A stretch of DNA of 64,000 nucleotides from Sphingoaurantiacus capsulatus. GTDB taxonomy: Bacteria > Pseudomonadota > Alphaproteobacteria > Sphingomonadales > Sphingomonadaceae. Under the pieces are notes generated by a model that saw nothing but the letters and a program-made list of their open reading frames with translations, was not told the origin of the DNA and made no database searches. The position numbers and the translations under genes are program-made. The stretch covers positions 186,001 through 250,000 of the forward strand of contig NZ_JBHRXV010000003.1 of NCBI RefSeq assembly GCF_042648405.1. Direction: 5' to 3'. Of this stretch, positions 36,066-45,180 are shown one piece after another (position 1 is the first letter of the stretch; every line of letters starts with the position of its first letter).

Positions 36066-36506
36066 ATGTCCGACATCGACATCCGCACGCTCAATTCGCT
36101 GATCGAGACCACGATCGATTCGGCCGACGGCTATGAGCAGGCGTCCGAGACCGAAAAGGCCGGTGATCTCGCGCAGACCTTCCGCCAGTTCGCCTCTGAA
36201 CGCCGCTCGATCGTCGCCGAGCTGCGCGGCCATGTCGTACGGCTGGGCGGCACGCCCGAAGATGACGGCACGCTTCTCGCCGCCGCGCACCGCCAGTTCT
36301 TGAAAATCCGCGCGGCGTTCGACGATGACACCCGCGCCGCGGTCAACGAGGTCGAGCGCGGCGAGGACATCATCAAGGCGAAGTATGAGCATGCGCTGAA
36401 GGAAGACCTCTCCCCCGAGGTCCGGCAGGCCGTACAGCGCGCCTATGAATCGGTGCGCGCCGGCCACGACACGGCCTCGGCGTTGAAGAAACGCTGGGCC
36501 GCCTGA
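36066..36506 (+). CDS. DUF2383 / PA2169-family four-helix-bundle protein
   Basis: A 146-residue helical, ferritin-like protein of the DUF2383 family, seen in stress regulons of other bacteria. Conserved helices include LNSLIETTIDSADGYEQASE and DTRAAVNEVERGEDIIKAKYEHAL. Glu and His residues at regular spacing could bind metal, but no full di-iron set is evident. ATG 36066 has GGAGA 7-11 nt upstream. The exact EcfG-type promoter and the strong terminator make it an isolated, probably stress-induced gene. Confidence 0.85.
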   Translation: MSDIDIRTLNSLIETTIDSADGYEQASETEKAGDLAQTFRQFASERRSIVAELRGHVVRLGGTPEDDGTLLAAAHRQFLKIRAAFDDDTRAAVNEVERGEDIIKAKYEHALKEDLSPEVRQAVQRAYESVRAGHDTASALKKRWAA

Positions 36507-36527
36507 TTTCGGTAACGCGTTCAACTG

Positions 36528-36556
36528 AAAGGCCGGCGTTCGCGCCGGCCTTTTCA
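36528..36556 (+). terminator. Rho-independent terminator after the DUF2383 gene
   Basis: An 11-bp stem AAAGGCCGGCG / CGCCGGCCTTT closed by a TTCG tetraloop, followed by TCATTT. Confidence 0.9.
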
Positions 36557-36642
36557 TTTACGCGGCCTTAAGCCTCTTTCGGCATGGTGCACTGACCAAG
36601 GAGCCGCGCCCTGCGCCTCCGCACGACGAGAGGCCTCCCCGG

Positions 36643-38379
36643 GTGGCGACGAACGCCGCATCGACCCGCTTGCCTGCTGCGCCTGCGCAGCGCGCGGTCG
36701 TGCGCGAGGAGCCCCAGGCGATTCTCGATGCCCTTCCCTATGCCGCCGCCATCGTGCAGCGCGGCCCGAACGGCCCGGTTTGCCGCGCCGCGAATCTCGT
36801 GCTCGAACGCTGGGCCGCCATCGGCCGCAACGCCGCGATCGGCCTGCCGCTGGTGGCGCTTCGCCCGTTCGCCGAGGCCTCGGCACTGGTCGTCGCGATC
36901 GAGGAAGTGCTCGACGGCGCCGATCCGCGCGAGGTGAACTGGCTCGGTGCGGTCGGCGTCCGCGACCGCCATCTGTCGGCGCATCTCGCCCGCCTGCCCG
37001 ACGAACCAGCCCGCGTAATGGTCACCGTGCGCGACCGCAGCCCCGAAATGCAGGCCGAGCGCAGCCTGCGCCAGACGATGCTGCACGACGCGCTGACCGG
37101 CCTGCCGAATCGGGTGATGTTCATTGAGGCCGCGGAAAGCGCCATCGAGCAGGCGAGCGCCGGCATCGCCCATAAGCAGCATTCCGCCGTGCTGGCGCTC
37201 GACATCAACCGCTTCAAGTCGATCAACGAAGGCCTCGGCCATCTGGCCGGTGACGAACTGCTGATCTCTTTCGCCCGCCGCCTGCTGCCCTGCATCCGCG
37301 GCGGCGACGTGCTGGCGCGGCTGTCGGGCGACGAGTTCGCCGTGCTGGTGCGCGGCATCGACACGCCCGACGAAGCGCTACATGTCGCCAACCGCATCCA
37401 CGATGCGCTTGGCACGCCGTTCGGCATCGTCGAACGCGAGCTGTTCATCGGCGCCAGCATCGGCATCGCCACCACGATGACCTCGTCCAATTTCGCCGAG
37501 GATTTGCTGCGCGACGCCGAGTTCGCGCTCAATCGCGCCAAGGCGACCGGCATCGCGCGCACCGAACTCTACCAGCCGATCGCCCACGACCAGGCGAAAA
37601 GCCGATTCGAGCTCGAAGCCGATCTGCGCCACGCCATCGAGCGCGAGGAGCTGCGCCTCTATTACCAGCCGCTCGTCGACCTGCGGACTGGCCGCGTGTC
37701 GGGCTTCGAGGCGCTCGCCCGCTGGCAGCACCCCGAGCGCGGTGTCGTCCAGCCGTCCGAATTCATCCCGCTCGCCGAAGAGACCGGGCTCATCGTGCCG
37801 ATCGGCCGCTGGGCGCTCAACACCGCCTGCCGCCAACTCGCCGAATGGCGGACGCGGCTGGGGCGCGACGATCTGATGATGGCGGTCAATCTGTCGGGCG
37901 GTCAGCTGGTGCGCGACGATGTCGTCGATGCGGTGACGCAGGCGCTCGAGGCGGCCGACCTCCCCGGCGACCGGCTGAAGATCGAGCTGACCGAGAGCGT
38001 CATCATCGACAATCCGAAACGCGCCGGCGCGATCCTCGAGCGGCTGAAGGCGCTCGACGTGTCGATCGCGATGGACGATTTCGGCACCGGCTATTCGTCG
38101 CTCGCCTATCTGCAGAAGCTGCCGATCGACGTGCTGAAGATCGACCGCTCGTTCGTCAGCAACATGTTCGAGACCGAGGACAGCTACAAGATCGTCACCG
38201 CGATCCTCGGCCTCGCTGCCAGCCTCGGCATGGAGACCGTCGCCGAGGGCATCGAGACGGTGGCGCAGGCCGACCGGCTGACCGATCTCGCCTGCCATGT
38301 CGGTCAGGGCTTCCTTTATGCGAAGCCGCTGTCAGCGGCCGACGCCGAAACCTATCTGGCGGACGAAGCCAGCGCTTGA
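36643..38379 (+). CDS. GGDEF-EAL protein (c-di-GMP turnover) with degenerate N-terminal sensor
   Basis: A 578-residue cytoplasmic protein. The N-terminal about 135 residues look PAS-like. The GGDEF domain (about 145-305) has the variant signature SGDEF (228-232) and an intact inhibitory I-site RGGD (219-222) five residues before it. The EAL domain (about 320-570) has EALARW (EAL at 356-358), DDFGTGYSSL, KIDRSFV and VAEGIE, so the phosphodiesterase looks complete. Start is GTG at 36643. The 3' end overlaps the opposite-strand CCA gene by 28 nt. Cyclase activity is uncertain; phosphodiesterase activity is likely. Confidence 0.92.
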   Translation: MATNAASTRLPAAPAQRAVVREEPQAILDALPYAAAIVQRGPNGPVCRAANLVLERWAAIGRNAAIGLPLVALRPFAEASALVVAIEEVLDGADPREVNWLGAVGVRDRHLSAHLARLPDEPARVMVTVRDRSPEMQAERSLRQTMLHDALTGLPNRVMFIEAAESAIEQASAGIAHKQHSAVLALDINRFKSINEGLGHLAGDELLISFARRLLPCIRGGDVLARLSGDEFAVLVRGIDTPDEALHVANRIHDALGTPFGIVERELFIGASIGIATTMTSSNFAEDLLRDAEFALNRAKATGIARTELYQPIAHDQAKSRFELEADLRHAIEREELRLYYQPLVDLRTGRVSGFEALARWQHPERGVVQPSEFIPLAEETGLIVPIGRWALNTACRQLAEWRTRLGRDDLMMAVNLSGGQLVRDDVVDAVTQALEAADLPGDRLKIELTESVIIDNPKRAGAILERLKALDVSIAMDDFGTGYSSLAYLQKLPIDVLKIDRSFVSNMFETEDSYKIVTAILGLAASLGMETVAEGIETVAQADRLTDLACHVGQGFLYAKPLSAADAETYLADEASA

Positions 38380-39551
38380 CGCGCCAGTTCGAGCACCGCC
38401 TCGCGATCGGGCGGGAAGCCATCTTCGACCCACATATCCTCGACACGCAGCAGCAGCCGGCTGACCTCCGGCCCCGCCGGTACGCCCAGCGCGATCAGGT
38501 CGCGGCCGGAGATCGGCAGGCGCGGTTCCTGCCAGGCAGCCAGCGTCTTCAGTGGCTCAGCGATGTCATCGGGCTGATGTGCGGCGAGCAGCAGCCGGTC
38601 GGCGGCGCTGTCGGCGCCGATGCGGTAGGCGAGCGGCAGCGGCGTCGCCGGGATTTTCGTCAGCCGGTCGGCGGTCGTCACCAGACGCTTGCGCTCGACG
38701 TTCGACAGCCGCAGCCGCGCCGCGACATCGTCGAGAAGGGCGGCATCTGCGGGAAGCAGCGCCGCGAGCCGGCGCAGCGCCGCGCAGGGCTGACCGAGCG
38801 CGCGCTCGATGCTGACGAGGCGGTCGAGATCAGCCAGCCGCGCCGCCTCGATCTCGGGAAACACCGGCACGAGGATGCCGCGCTCCAACATCAGCCGCAG
38901 CGTCGGCAGCGGATCGGCGACGCACAGCAATTTCAACAGCTCGTCGCGGATGCGCTCGCGCGACAGCGCCATCAGGTCGTTGGCGCGCGTCGCGCAAGCC
39001 TCGAGGCTTTCCGGATGAGGTTCGCCGCCGAAGCGCGCGTGGAAACGGAAGAAGCGCAGGATGCGCAAATGATCCTCGGCGATGCGCTTCAGCGGGTCGC
39101 CAATGAAGCGGACGCGACGGTCCTTCAGGTCATCAAGGCCGCCGAAATAGTCGAAAATCTCGCCCGTCGCCGGGTCGGCGTAGAGCGCATTGATGGTGAA
39201 GTCGCGGCGGCTGGCGTCCTCCTGCCAGTCCTCGCTGAACGCCACTTCGGCATGGCGGCCGTTGGTCGACACGTCGCGGCGCAGCGTGGTCACTTCGAAT
39301 ATGCCGCCATCGGACACGGCGGTGATGGTGCCGTGCGCGATGCCGGTCGGCACCGCCTTGATCCCCGCTGCCTCCAGTGTCTTGACGACGGCTTCCGGTT
39401 TCAGCCGCGTCGCGAGATCGACGTCCGCAACCTCGATGCCGAGCAGCGCATCGCGCACCGCACCGCCGACGATCCGCGTGTCGGCGCCGAGCGCCGCGAG
39501 GATGCGCTTGGCGCCCGCGCGCGCCTGCCAGGGTTGCGGCGGCAACTTCAT
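38352..39551 (-). CDS. CCA tRNA nucleotidyltransferase / poly(A) polymerase family
   Basis: A 399-residue enzyme that adds or repairs the 3' CCA of tRNA. The class II nucleotidyltransferase motifs are GGAVRD (29-34) and the metal-binding DVD (43-45); SRRDFTINALYAD (about 114-126), DHLRILRFFRF and the following helical neck domain complete the family pattern. ATG 39551 overlaps the Nudix gene stop (ATGA). The 3' end runs 28 nt into the GGDEF-EAL gene. Poly(A) polymerase activity cannot be excluded from sequence. Confidence 0.94.
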   Translation of the reverse strand: MKLPPQPWQARAGAKRILAALGADTRIVGGAVRDALLGIEVADVDLATRLKPEAVVKTLEAAGIKAVPTGIAHGTITAVSDGGIFEVTTLRRDVSTNGRHAEVAFSEDWQEDASRRDFTINALYADPATGEIFDYFGGLDDLKDRRVRFIGDPLKRIAEDHLRILRFFRFHARFGGEPHPESLEACATRANDLMALSRERIRDELLKLLCVADPLPTLRLMLERGILVPVFPEIEAARLADLDRLVSIERALGQPCAALRRLAALLPADAALLDDVAARLRLSNVERKRLVTTADRLTKIPATPLPLAYRIGADSAADRLLLAAHQPDDIAEPLKTLAAWQEPRLPISGRDLIALGVPAGPEVSRLLLRVEDMWVEDGFPPDREAVLELARQALASSAR

Positions 39552-40150
39552 GCCGCCTCGCGCTGCAGGCGGCGCGACAGGTTGACGACGATGCCCGCCG
39601 TCGCGCCCCAGATGTGATGCGTCTCCCAGTCGATCGCATAATAGCTGCGCCGCTGGCCCTGCCACTCGCCCTCGCGCAGCTGATGGTTGGCCGGATCGAG
39701 CAGATGCGCAAGCGGCACCTCGAACACCGCCGCCACCTCGGCCTCGGCGGGCACCAGCGGCAGGTCGGGCGTCACCAGGCCGACAACCGGTGTGATGCGA
39801 AAGCCGGTACCCGTCTCATAAGGGTCGGTCGTGCCGATCACCCGCACCTCGTCGGGCGGAAGCGCCACTTCCTCATGCGCCTCGCGCAGCGCCGCTTCGA
39901 TGGCGCCGGCGTCCTCGGGATCGACCCGGCCGCCGGGGAAGGCGACCTGCCCGGCGTGGCGGCGCAGCGTGTCGGTGCGGCGGGTGAACAGCACGGTCGG
40001 CGTCGGTCGGTCGATGATCGGGATCAGCACCGCGGCGGGCGTGAAGGCGCGGGTGCGCGCGACGCCGTCGATGAAATCCCAGTCGCCGCGCAGCGCCGGC
40101 CCCTCGATGCCGCCGCCGACCACCTCACGAATACGATCGAGCAACGTCAC
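39548..40150 (-). CDS. Nudix hydrolase, coenzyme A pyrophosphatase type
   Basis: A 200-residue Nudix enzyme. The NuCoA motif LRRHAGQVAFPGGR precedes a Nudix box (GGRVDPEDAGAIEAALREAHEEVAL), together typical of CoA/acyl-CoA pyrophosphatases. The box ends EEVAL where EExGL is usual, a small deviation outside the metal ligands. Start is GTG 40150, overlapping the stop of DUF1285 (GTGA). It sits between DUF1285 and the CCA enzyme. Confidence 0.9.
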   Translation of the reverse strand: MTLLDRIREVVGGGIEGPALRGDWDFIDGVARTRAFTPAAVLIPIIDRPTPTVLFTRRTDTLRRHAGQVAFPGGRVDPEDAGAIEAALREAHEEVALPPDEVRVIGTTDPYETGTGFRITPVVGLVTPDLPLVPAEAEVAAVFEVPLAHLLDPANHQLREGEWQGQRRSYYAIDWETHHIWGATAGIVVNLSRRLQREAA

Positions 40151-40731
40151 GCGGCGGCCGCTCCGAAATCGAAGAAGGCGCCTTCGCTCCACAGCCCGAC
40201 CCGCTCGCCGCCCTCGGCCAGCGCCAGCTCTACCAGCTCGTAGAACACCGAGCGCGCCACCAGCGCATCGAGCCCGCCGCGCACATGCAGATAGGGCCGC
40301 GGGCTGCCGTCCTCGGCGGTCTCGACGCGCAACTCATGGTCGGGACCGGCGATCACATAGTCATCAGTGTTGAGGCGGAAGCCGATGCGGCGGTCCTTGC
40401 CCGCCCCTTCGCTGGTCGCCTCGACCGCGACGAACGGCGCATCCTCGACCTCGATGTCGAGCTTCTCGACCGGGGTCACCAGCACATGGAGCCCGTTGGG
40501 CTCGCGGCGCAGGATCGTCGAGAACAGCTTCACCAGCGCCGGGCGCGGGATGATCCGCCCTTCGTGGAACCAGCTGCCGTCGGCCGCGATGCGCATGAAG
40601 CTGTCGCCCGTATTCGTCGGCGCCCAGCGGTCGACCGGCGGCAGCTTCTTTTCGGCGAGCAGGCGCGCCACGTCGGCCAGTGAATGGCCGAGGCTGTCCT
40701 TCGGGGCGTTTTGCGCGTTGCGGTCTGGCAT
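40147..40731 (-). CDS. DUF1285 family protein
   Basis: A 194-residue cytoplasmic protein of DUF1285, function unknown. Conserved segments are PPVDRWAPTNTGDSFMRIAADGSWFHEGRIIPRPALVKLF (about 31-70) and FRLNTDDYVIAG; the family fold consists of two related mainly beta subdomains. ATG 40731 has AGGA 5-8 nt upstream; the open frame before it overlaps the divergent MoxR gene. It heads DUF1285-Nudix-CCA, a conserved alphaproteobacterial arrangement. Confidence 0.88.
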   Translation of the reverse strand: MPDRNAQNAPKDSLGHSLADVARLLAEKKLPPVDRWAPTNTGDSFMRIAADGSWFHEGRIIPRPALVKLFSTILRREPNGLHVLVTPVEKLDIEVEDAPFVAVEATSEGAGKDRRIGFRLNTDDYVIAGPDHELRVETAEDGSPRPYLHVRGGLDALVARSVFYELVELALAEGGERVGLWSEGAFFDFGAAAA

Positions 40732-40778
40732 GTCCTGCTCACATATAGGGCGGTGCGTAGCCCCTGTAACCGTTGGCG

Positions 40779-41792
40779 ATGATGCTGGACCCCGACATGC
40801 CCCCCGCTTCCGCGATCGCCGCCGCGTCTCCCGCCGAGGCCGAGGCCGAATTCGACCGGCTCGCCGGCCGCTTCGCCGAGGCGCGCGACGCGGTCGAGCG
40901 GGTGGTAATCGGCCAACGCACTGTCGTCGATCTGGCACTGATCGCGCTGCTGGCCGGCGGCCATGCGCTGATCGTCGGCCTGCCCGGCCTCGCCAAGACG
41001 CGGCTGGTGAAGTCGCTCGGCGCAGTGATGGGGCTCGATACGCGCCGTATCCAGTTTACGCCCGATCTGGTGCCCTCCGACATTCTCGGTGCCGAGGTGC
41101 TGGAGACCGGCGCCGACGGCAGCCGCGCCTTCCGCTTCGTGCCCGGCCCGGTGTTCGGCCAGTTGCTGATGGCCGACGAGATCAACCGCGCCTCACCCCG
41201 AACCCAGTCGGCGCTCCTCGAAGCCATGCAGGAGCGGCAGGTGACGGCGGCCGGCGCCACCCGCCCGCTGCCCGCCCCTTTCCATGTGCTGGCAACGCAA
41301 AACCCGATCGAGCAGGACGGCACCTATCCGCTGCCCGAGGCGCAGCTCGACCGCTTCCTGTTCCAGATCGACGTGGGCTACCCGAGCCTCAACGACGAGC
41401 GCGACATCTTGCTCGCCACCACCGGCCCGCATGACGCGATGCCGGAAGCGGTGCTCTCGCCCGACGACCTGATCGCCGCGCAGGCGCTGCTGCCGCGGAT
41501 GCCGGTGCCCGAAGGCGTGGTCGAGGCGATTCTGCGCGTGGTGCGTGCAGCGCGCCCGGGTAGCGACAATCCCGAGATCATCTGGGGCCCCGGCCCGCGC
41601 GGCGCGCAGGCGCTGCTGATGGGCGCCCGCGCGCGCGCTTTCCTCGACGGGCGCTCGGCGCCGATCCTCGAAGACGTCGCTGCGCTCCTCGCCCCCACAC
41701 TCAGCCACCGGCTGGCGCTGACCTATGGCGCGCGTGCCGGCGGGCGCGGTGTCGCCGACCTCCTCGCGCGGCTGGAAGAGCGGCTGGCGTGA
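40779..41792 (+). CDS. MoxR-family AAA+ ATPase
   Basis: A chaperone-like AAA+ ATPase thought to act with DUF58/VWA-type proteins in maturing or activating complexes. Visible are Walker A GLPGLAKT (about 67-74), Walker B LLMADEINRASPRTQSALLEAMQE and sensor I ATQNPIEQDGTYPLPEAQLDRF, the MoxR hallmarks. ATG 40779 (or 40782) is preferred over the TTG at 40773. The stop overlaps the GTG of the DUF58 gene. Confidence 0.94.
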   Translation: MMLDPDMPPASAIAAASPAEAEAEFDRLAGRFAEARDAVERVVIGQRTVVDLALIALLAGGHALIVGLPGLAKTRLVKSLGAVMGLDTRRIQFTPDLVPSDILGAEVLETGADGSRAFRFVPGPVFGQLLMADEINRASPRTQSALLEAMQERQVTAAGATRPLPAPFHVLATQNPIEQDGTYPLPEAQLDRFLFQIDVGYPSLNDERDILLATTGPHDAMPEAVLSPDDLIAAQALLPRMPVPEGVVEAILRVVRAARPGSDNPEIIWGPGPRGAQALLMGARARAFLDGRSAPILEDVAALLAPTLSHRLALTYGARAGGRGVADLLARLEERLA

Positions 41793-42613
41793 GCCTCGAC
41801 GCCGCGGCCAGCGCGGCGGCCGGGCTCGGACAGCTCTCGCTGAACCGCGCCCGCGCGCGCGCCGCCGGCTTTCATGGCGGCCACGCCCGCCGCACCGCCG
41901 GGCCGGGCAGCGAATTCTGGCAGTATCGCGAGCTGCAGCCGGGCGAGGCGATCGACCGCGTCGACTGGCGCCGCTCGGGCCGCTCCGACCATCTCTACGT
42001 CCGGGAGCGCGAGCGAGAAGACCCGGTACGGCTGTGGCTGTGGGTCGACGGCACCGCCTCGATGGATTTCGCCTCGCGCGATGGGGCGCCGACCAAGCTC
42101 GACCACGCCCGACTGATCGCCGCGGCGATCGGGCTTGCTGCCGTGGCAGCGGGCGAGCGGATCGGCGATCTCGCGCGGCCCGGGGCCAACAGCAAGCCGG
42201 ATAGCCTGTTCGCCAGCATCGTCTCGTCAGAAGCTCAGCTTCCGGCCGGGGCGATGCGCGCCGGGGATGTGGTGCTGCTGGTCGGCGATTTCCTCGACGG
42301 GCCGCCGCTCGACTGGGTCGAGGCCGCCGCCGCGGCTGGCGCGGTCGGCACGCTGGTGGCGGTTGCCGACCCGGCCGAAGTCGACTTCCCCTTCGCCGGT
42401 CGCACCCATTTCGAGGGCGTCGAGCCCGGTGACGCCGAGCAGGAGTTCGCCCGCGCCGAGAATGTCCGCGCCGACTATCTCGCCGCCTGGGCCGCGCATC
42501 TGGCGAGGCTCGACGCGATCGGCAAGGTCACGGGCTGGACAAGCTTCATGCACCGCACCGATCACGCGCCCGACGCGGCGCTGGCGACGGTCGCCGGCTG
42601 GCTGCGCGGCTGA
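41789..42613 (+). CDS. DUF58 domain protein
   Basis: A 274-residue protein of the DUF58 family, VWA-like and always near MoxR. The conserved GPGSEFWQYRELQPGEAIDRVDWRRSGRSDHLYVREREREDP block is at about residues 38-78 and a DxTASM-type metal-ion motif (DGTASMDF) follows. It has no membrane helix, unlike longer DUF58 proteins. GTG start 41789 overlaps the MoxR stop; its stop overlaps the next ATG by one base. Role unknown beyond partnership with MoxR. Confidence 0.88.
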   Translation: MSLDAAASAAAGLGQLSLNRARARAAGFHGGHARRTAGPGSEFWQYRELQPGEAIDRVDWRRSGRSDHLYVREREREDPVRLWLWVDGTASMDFASRDGAPTKLDHARLIAAAIGLAAVAAGERIGDLARPGANSKPDSLFASIVSSEAQLPAGAMRAGDVVLLVGDFLDGPPLDWVEAAAAAGAVGTLVAVADPAEVDFPFAGRTHFEGVEPGDAEQEFARAENVRADYLAAWAAHLARLDAIGKVTGWTSFMHRTDHAPDAALATVAGWLRG

Positions 42614-45180
42614 TGGGTTCGCTGGTCTTCGCCACCCCGTGGCTGCTCGCCGCCGCCGCGCTGCTGCCGGCGCTCTACCTGCTGTTGCGGCTGACGCCGC
42701 CCGCCCCGCGGCGGGTGAAACTACCCTCGCTGAAGCTGCTCGGCGAGCGCGACGAACCCCCGCCGCCCGCCAGCCGGCCGCCATTGTGGCTGCTGCTGCT
42801 CCGCCTCGGCGCGGTGGCGCTGCTGCTGGTGGGCCTTGCCGGGCCGACGTGGAAGCCGGCCGCGATCGAGGCGGTGCCCGCGCGGCTGACGCTGATCGTC
42901 GACAATGGCTGGATCGCCGGCGCCGACTGGCCGCGTCTCCGCGCCGCCGCGCTCGACCGGCTCGACGCCCTGCGCCTCGCCGGCACCGAAGTCGCGGTCG
43001 TGCCGACCGCCGCGCCGCCGGGCGGCTGGCCGAAGGGGCGTCCGCCCGCACCGCGCTTCGTCGATGTCGCGACGGCGCGCGCCACCGTCGAGGCGATGCG
43101 CGCCTGGCCGTGGCCGACCGACCGCGTTGCCGTGGCGGCGAGGCTGCCCGATGGCGACAAGCTGTGGATCGCCGATGGCGTCGAGGATGCCGGCGCCGCG
43201 GCGCTGCGACGGGCGCTCGCAGGTCAGGCGGTGCAGGTGGTGAGGCCGCGCCAGCCGGCGATCCGCGTCGCCGGCCGCAGCGGCGACGGATGGGCCGCGC
43301 AACTTGTCCGGCCCGAAAGCGGCCCCGACAGCGTCGCGCTGATCGCCCGCGACGCGCGGGGCGGGCAACTCGGCCGCACCACCGTCGCGTTTGAAGGAGC
43401 CACTGCGACCGCCCGGCTGGCGCTCGACGCCGCGGCCCGCAACCGCGTCGCCCGGCTGACGCTCGATTCACCCGGCGCTGGCGCGGTGGTGCTCGCCGAC
43501 GCCGACAGCGGCCGGCCACGCGTCGCGCTCGTGGACGGCGCGCGGCAGGGCGACGCCGCGCCGCTCGAATCAGGCGCTTTCTATGTGCGCCGCGCACTGG
43601 AGCCGCATGCCGAGGTGGCACCGCTGGCGCTCGATGCGGCGCTTCGCGATCCGGCGAACCTGATCCTGCTCGTCGATGCACCGGTCCCCTCCGGCGACCA
43701 GACCGAGGTATTGCTACGCCGCGTGCGCGCCGGGGCGGTGGCGGTGAGCTTCGCCGGGCCGCGCATCGCCGAGAACGGCACCACCGCCTCCCCCGCTCCC
43801 TTGCGCGCCGGGGCCCGCGCGCTCGGCGGCGTCTTCTCGTGGCAGGCGCCGCAGCGCATCGGCGGCTATGCCGAAGACGGCCCGCTGGCGCGGCTGCCCG
43901 CGCCGCCCGAAGCGACCGTCGCCCGCCAGATCCTCGGCCGCGACGACAGCGCCGGCGCGATGCGCTGGGCGTGGCTCAATGACGGCACGCCGCTGGTCAC
44001 CGCGCGCCGCGAGGGCAACGGCCTGCTGGTGTTCGTCCACACCAGTGCTGCGCCCGGCTGGTCGGAGCTGCCGCTGACCGGGCTGTTCGAGGCGATGCTG
44101 CGCCGGCTGCTGCCGCTCGCCGCCAACCCAGCCTCGTTCGACATCGCCGCCGACCGGCCGCTGACGCTCGACCGCATGCTCGATGCCGATGGGGAGTTAG
44201 TGCCCGCGCCGATCCGCGCGCGCATCGCCCCCGCCGACTGGGAGCGCGTCGCCGCGTCGCCGAAGACGCCGCCCGGCCTCTATCGCGCCGGCGATGTCGC
44301 CCGCCCGCTCAATCTCGACCTTGGCCCCGCCTTCCGCTTCGCGCCGCTGCGCACCGACGGTCTGCGCGTCGCCGGGGCGGCGACCGCGCCGATCGACATT
44401 GGTCGCTGGCTGATACTGGCCGCGATGCTGCTGATCGTTGTCGATGGCCTGGTCGCCTTGAAGCTGCGCGGCGCGCTGCCGCGTTTGGCGGCCACCGCCG
44501 CGCTACTGTTGTTCGCCGCTCCGTCGCCCGCCGAGGCGGCGCAGGCGCAGGTCCAGCTCGGCTATGTGCGCACCGGCGATCCGGCGCTCGACCGCAACAG
44601 CGCCGAGGGCCTCGCCTCACTCGGTCGCGCGCTGACGATGCGCACCGCCGTCGCCACCGCCGCGCCGCAGGCGGTCGATCCGGCACGCGATTCGATGGGC
44701 CGCTTTCCGCTGCTGTACTGGCCGGTGGCGAGCGCCCGGCCGCTGTCGCCCGCCGTCGCGGCGCGGGTCCGCGCCTATCTCGACCGCGGCGGCCTCATCC
44801 TGTTCGACTTCGTCGGCGGCAATGACGACGGCGCCACCGCGCGCACGCTGCTCGGCCCGCTCGGCCTGCCGCAGCTCGAGGAAGTGAACGAGAAGCATGT
44901 GCTGGCGCGCAGCTTTTACCTGATCCGCCGCCTGCCGCCCGGTACCTGGACCGAGGCGGGGACGGCCGGCGGCAGCGACCGCGTCGCGGGCGTGGTAATC
45001 GGCGGCGCCGGCTGGGCCAATGCCTGGTCAGACCGCTCCGCCGTGCCGCTCGCCCGCCGCGAAGAGGCATGGCGCTTCGGCATCAACCTCGTGATCTATG
45101 CGCTGACCGGCACCTACAAGGCCGATCAGGTGCACACCCGCGCGCTGCTCGACCGCATGGGCACGGACGCGCGCCGGTGA
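42613..45180 (+). CDS. BatA/DUF4159 membrane protein
   Basis: An 855-residue protein. The N terminus is a BatA-type segment with two helices (about 5-25 and 57-78). A large, mostly periplasmic middle region follows, then two helices near 595-640 and a C-terminal DUF4159 domain (about 645-855; begins QLGYVRTGDPALDRNSAEGL and includes YLDRGGLILFDFVGG). The precise function is unknown; the family travels with MoxR and DUF58. Overlaps both neighbours by 1-4 nt. Confidence 0.85.
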   Translation: MGSLVFATPWLLAAAALLPALYLLLRLTPPAPRRVKLPSLKLLGERDEPPPPASRPPLWLLLLRLGAVALLLVGLAGPTWKPAAIEAVPARLTLIVDNGWIAGADWPRLRAAALDRLDALRLAGTEVAVVPTAAPPGGWPKGRPPAPRFVDVATARATVEAMRAWPWPTDRVAVAARLPDGDKLWIADGVEDAGAAALRRALAGQAVQVVRPRQPAIRVAGRSGDGWAAQLVRPESGPDSVALIARDARGGQLGRTTVAFEGATATARLALDAAARNRVARLTLDSPGAGAVVLADADSGRPRVALVDGARQGDAAPLESGAFYVRRALEPHAEVAPLALDAALRDPANLILLVDAPVPSGDQTEVLLRRVRAGAVAVSFAGPRIAENGTTASPAPLRAGARALGGVFSWQAPQRIGGYAEDGPLARLPAPPEATVARQILGRDDSAGAMRWAWLNDGTPLVTARREGNGLLVFVHTSAAPGWSELPLTGLFEAMLRRLLPLAANPASFDIAADRPLTLDRMLDADGELVPAPIRARIAPADWERVAASPKTPPGLYRAGDVARPLNLDLGPAFRFAPLRTDGLRVAGAATAPIDIGRWLILAAMLLIVVDGLVALKLRGALPRLAATAALLLFAAPSPAEAAQAQVQLGYVRTGDPALDRNSAEGLASLGRALTMRTAVATAAPQAVDPARDSMGRFPLLYWPVASARPLSPAVAARVRAYLDRGGLILFDFVGGNDDGATARTLLGPLGLPQLEEVNEKHVLARSFYLIRRLPPGTWTEAGTAGGSDRVAGVVIGGAGWANAWSDRSAVPLARREEAWRFGINLVIYALTGTYKADQVHTRALLDRMGTDARR

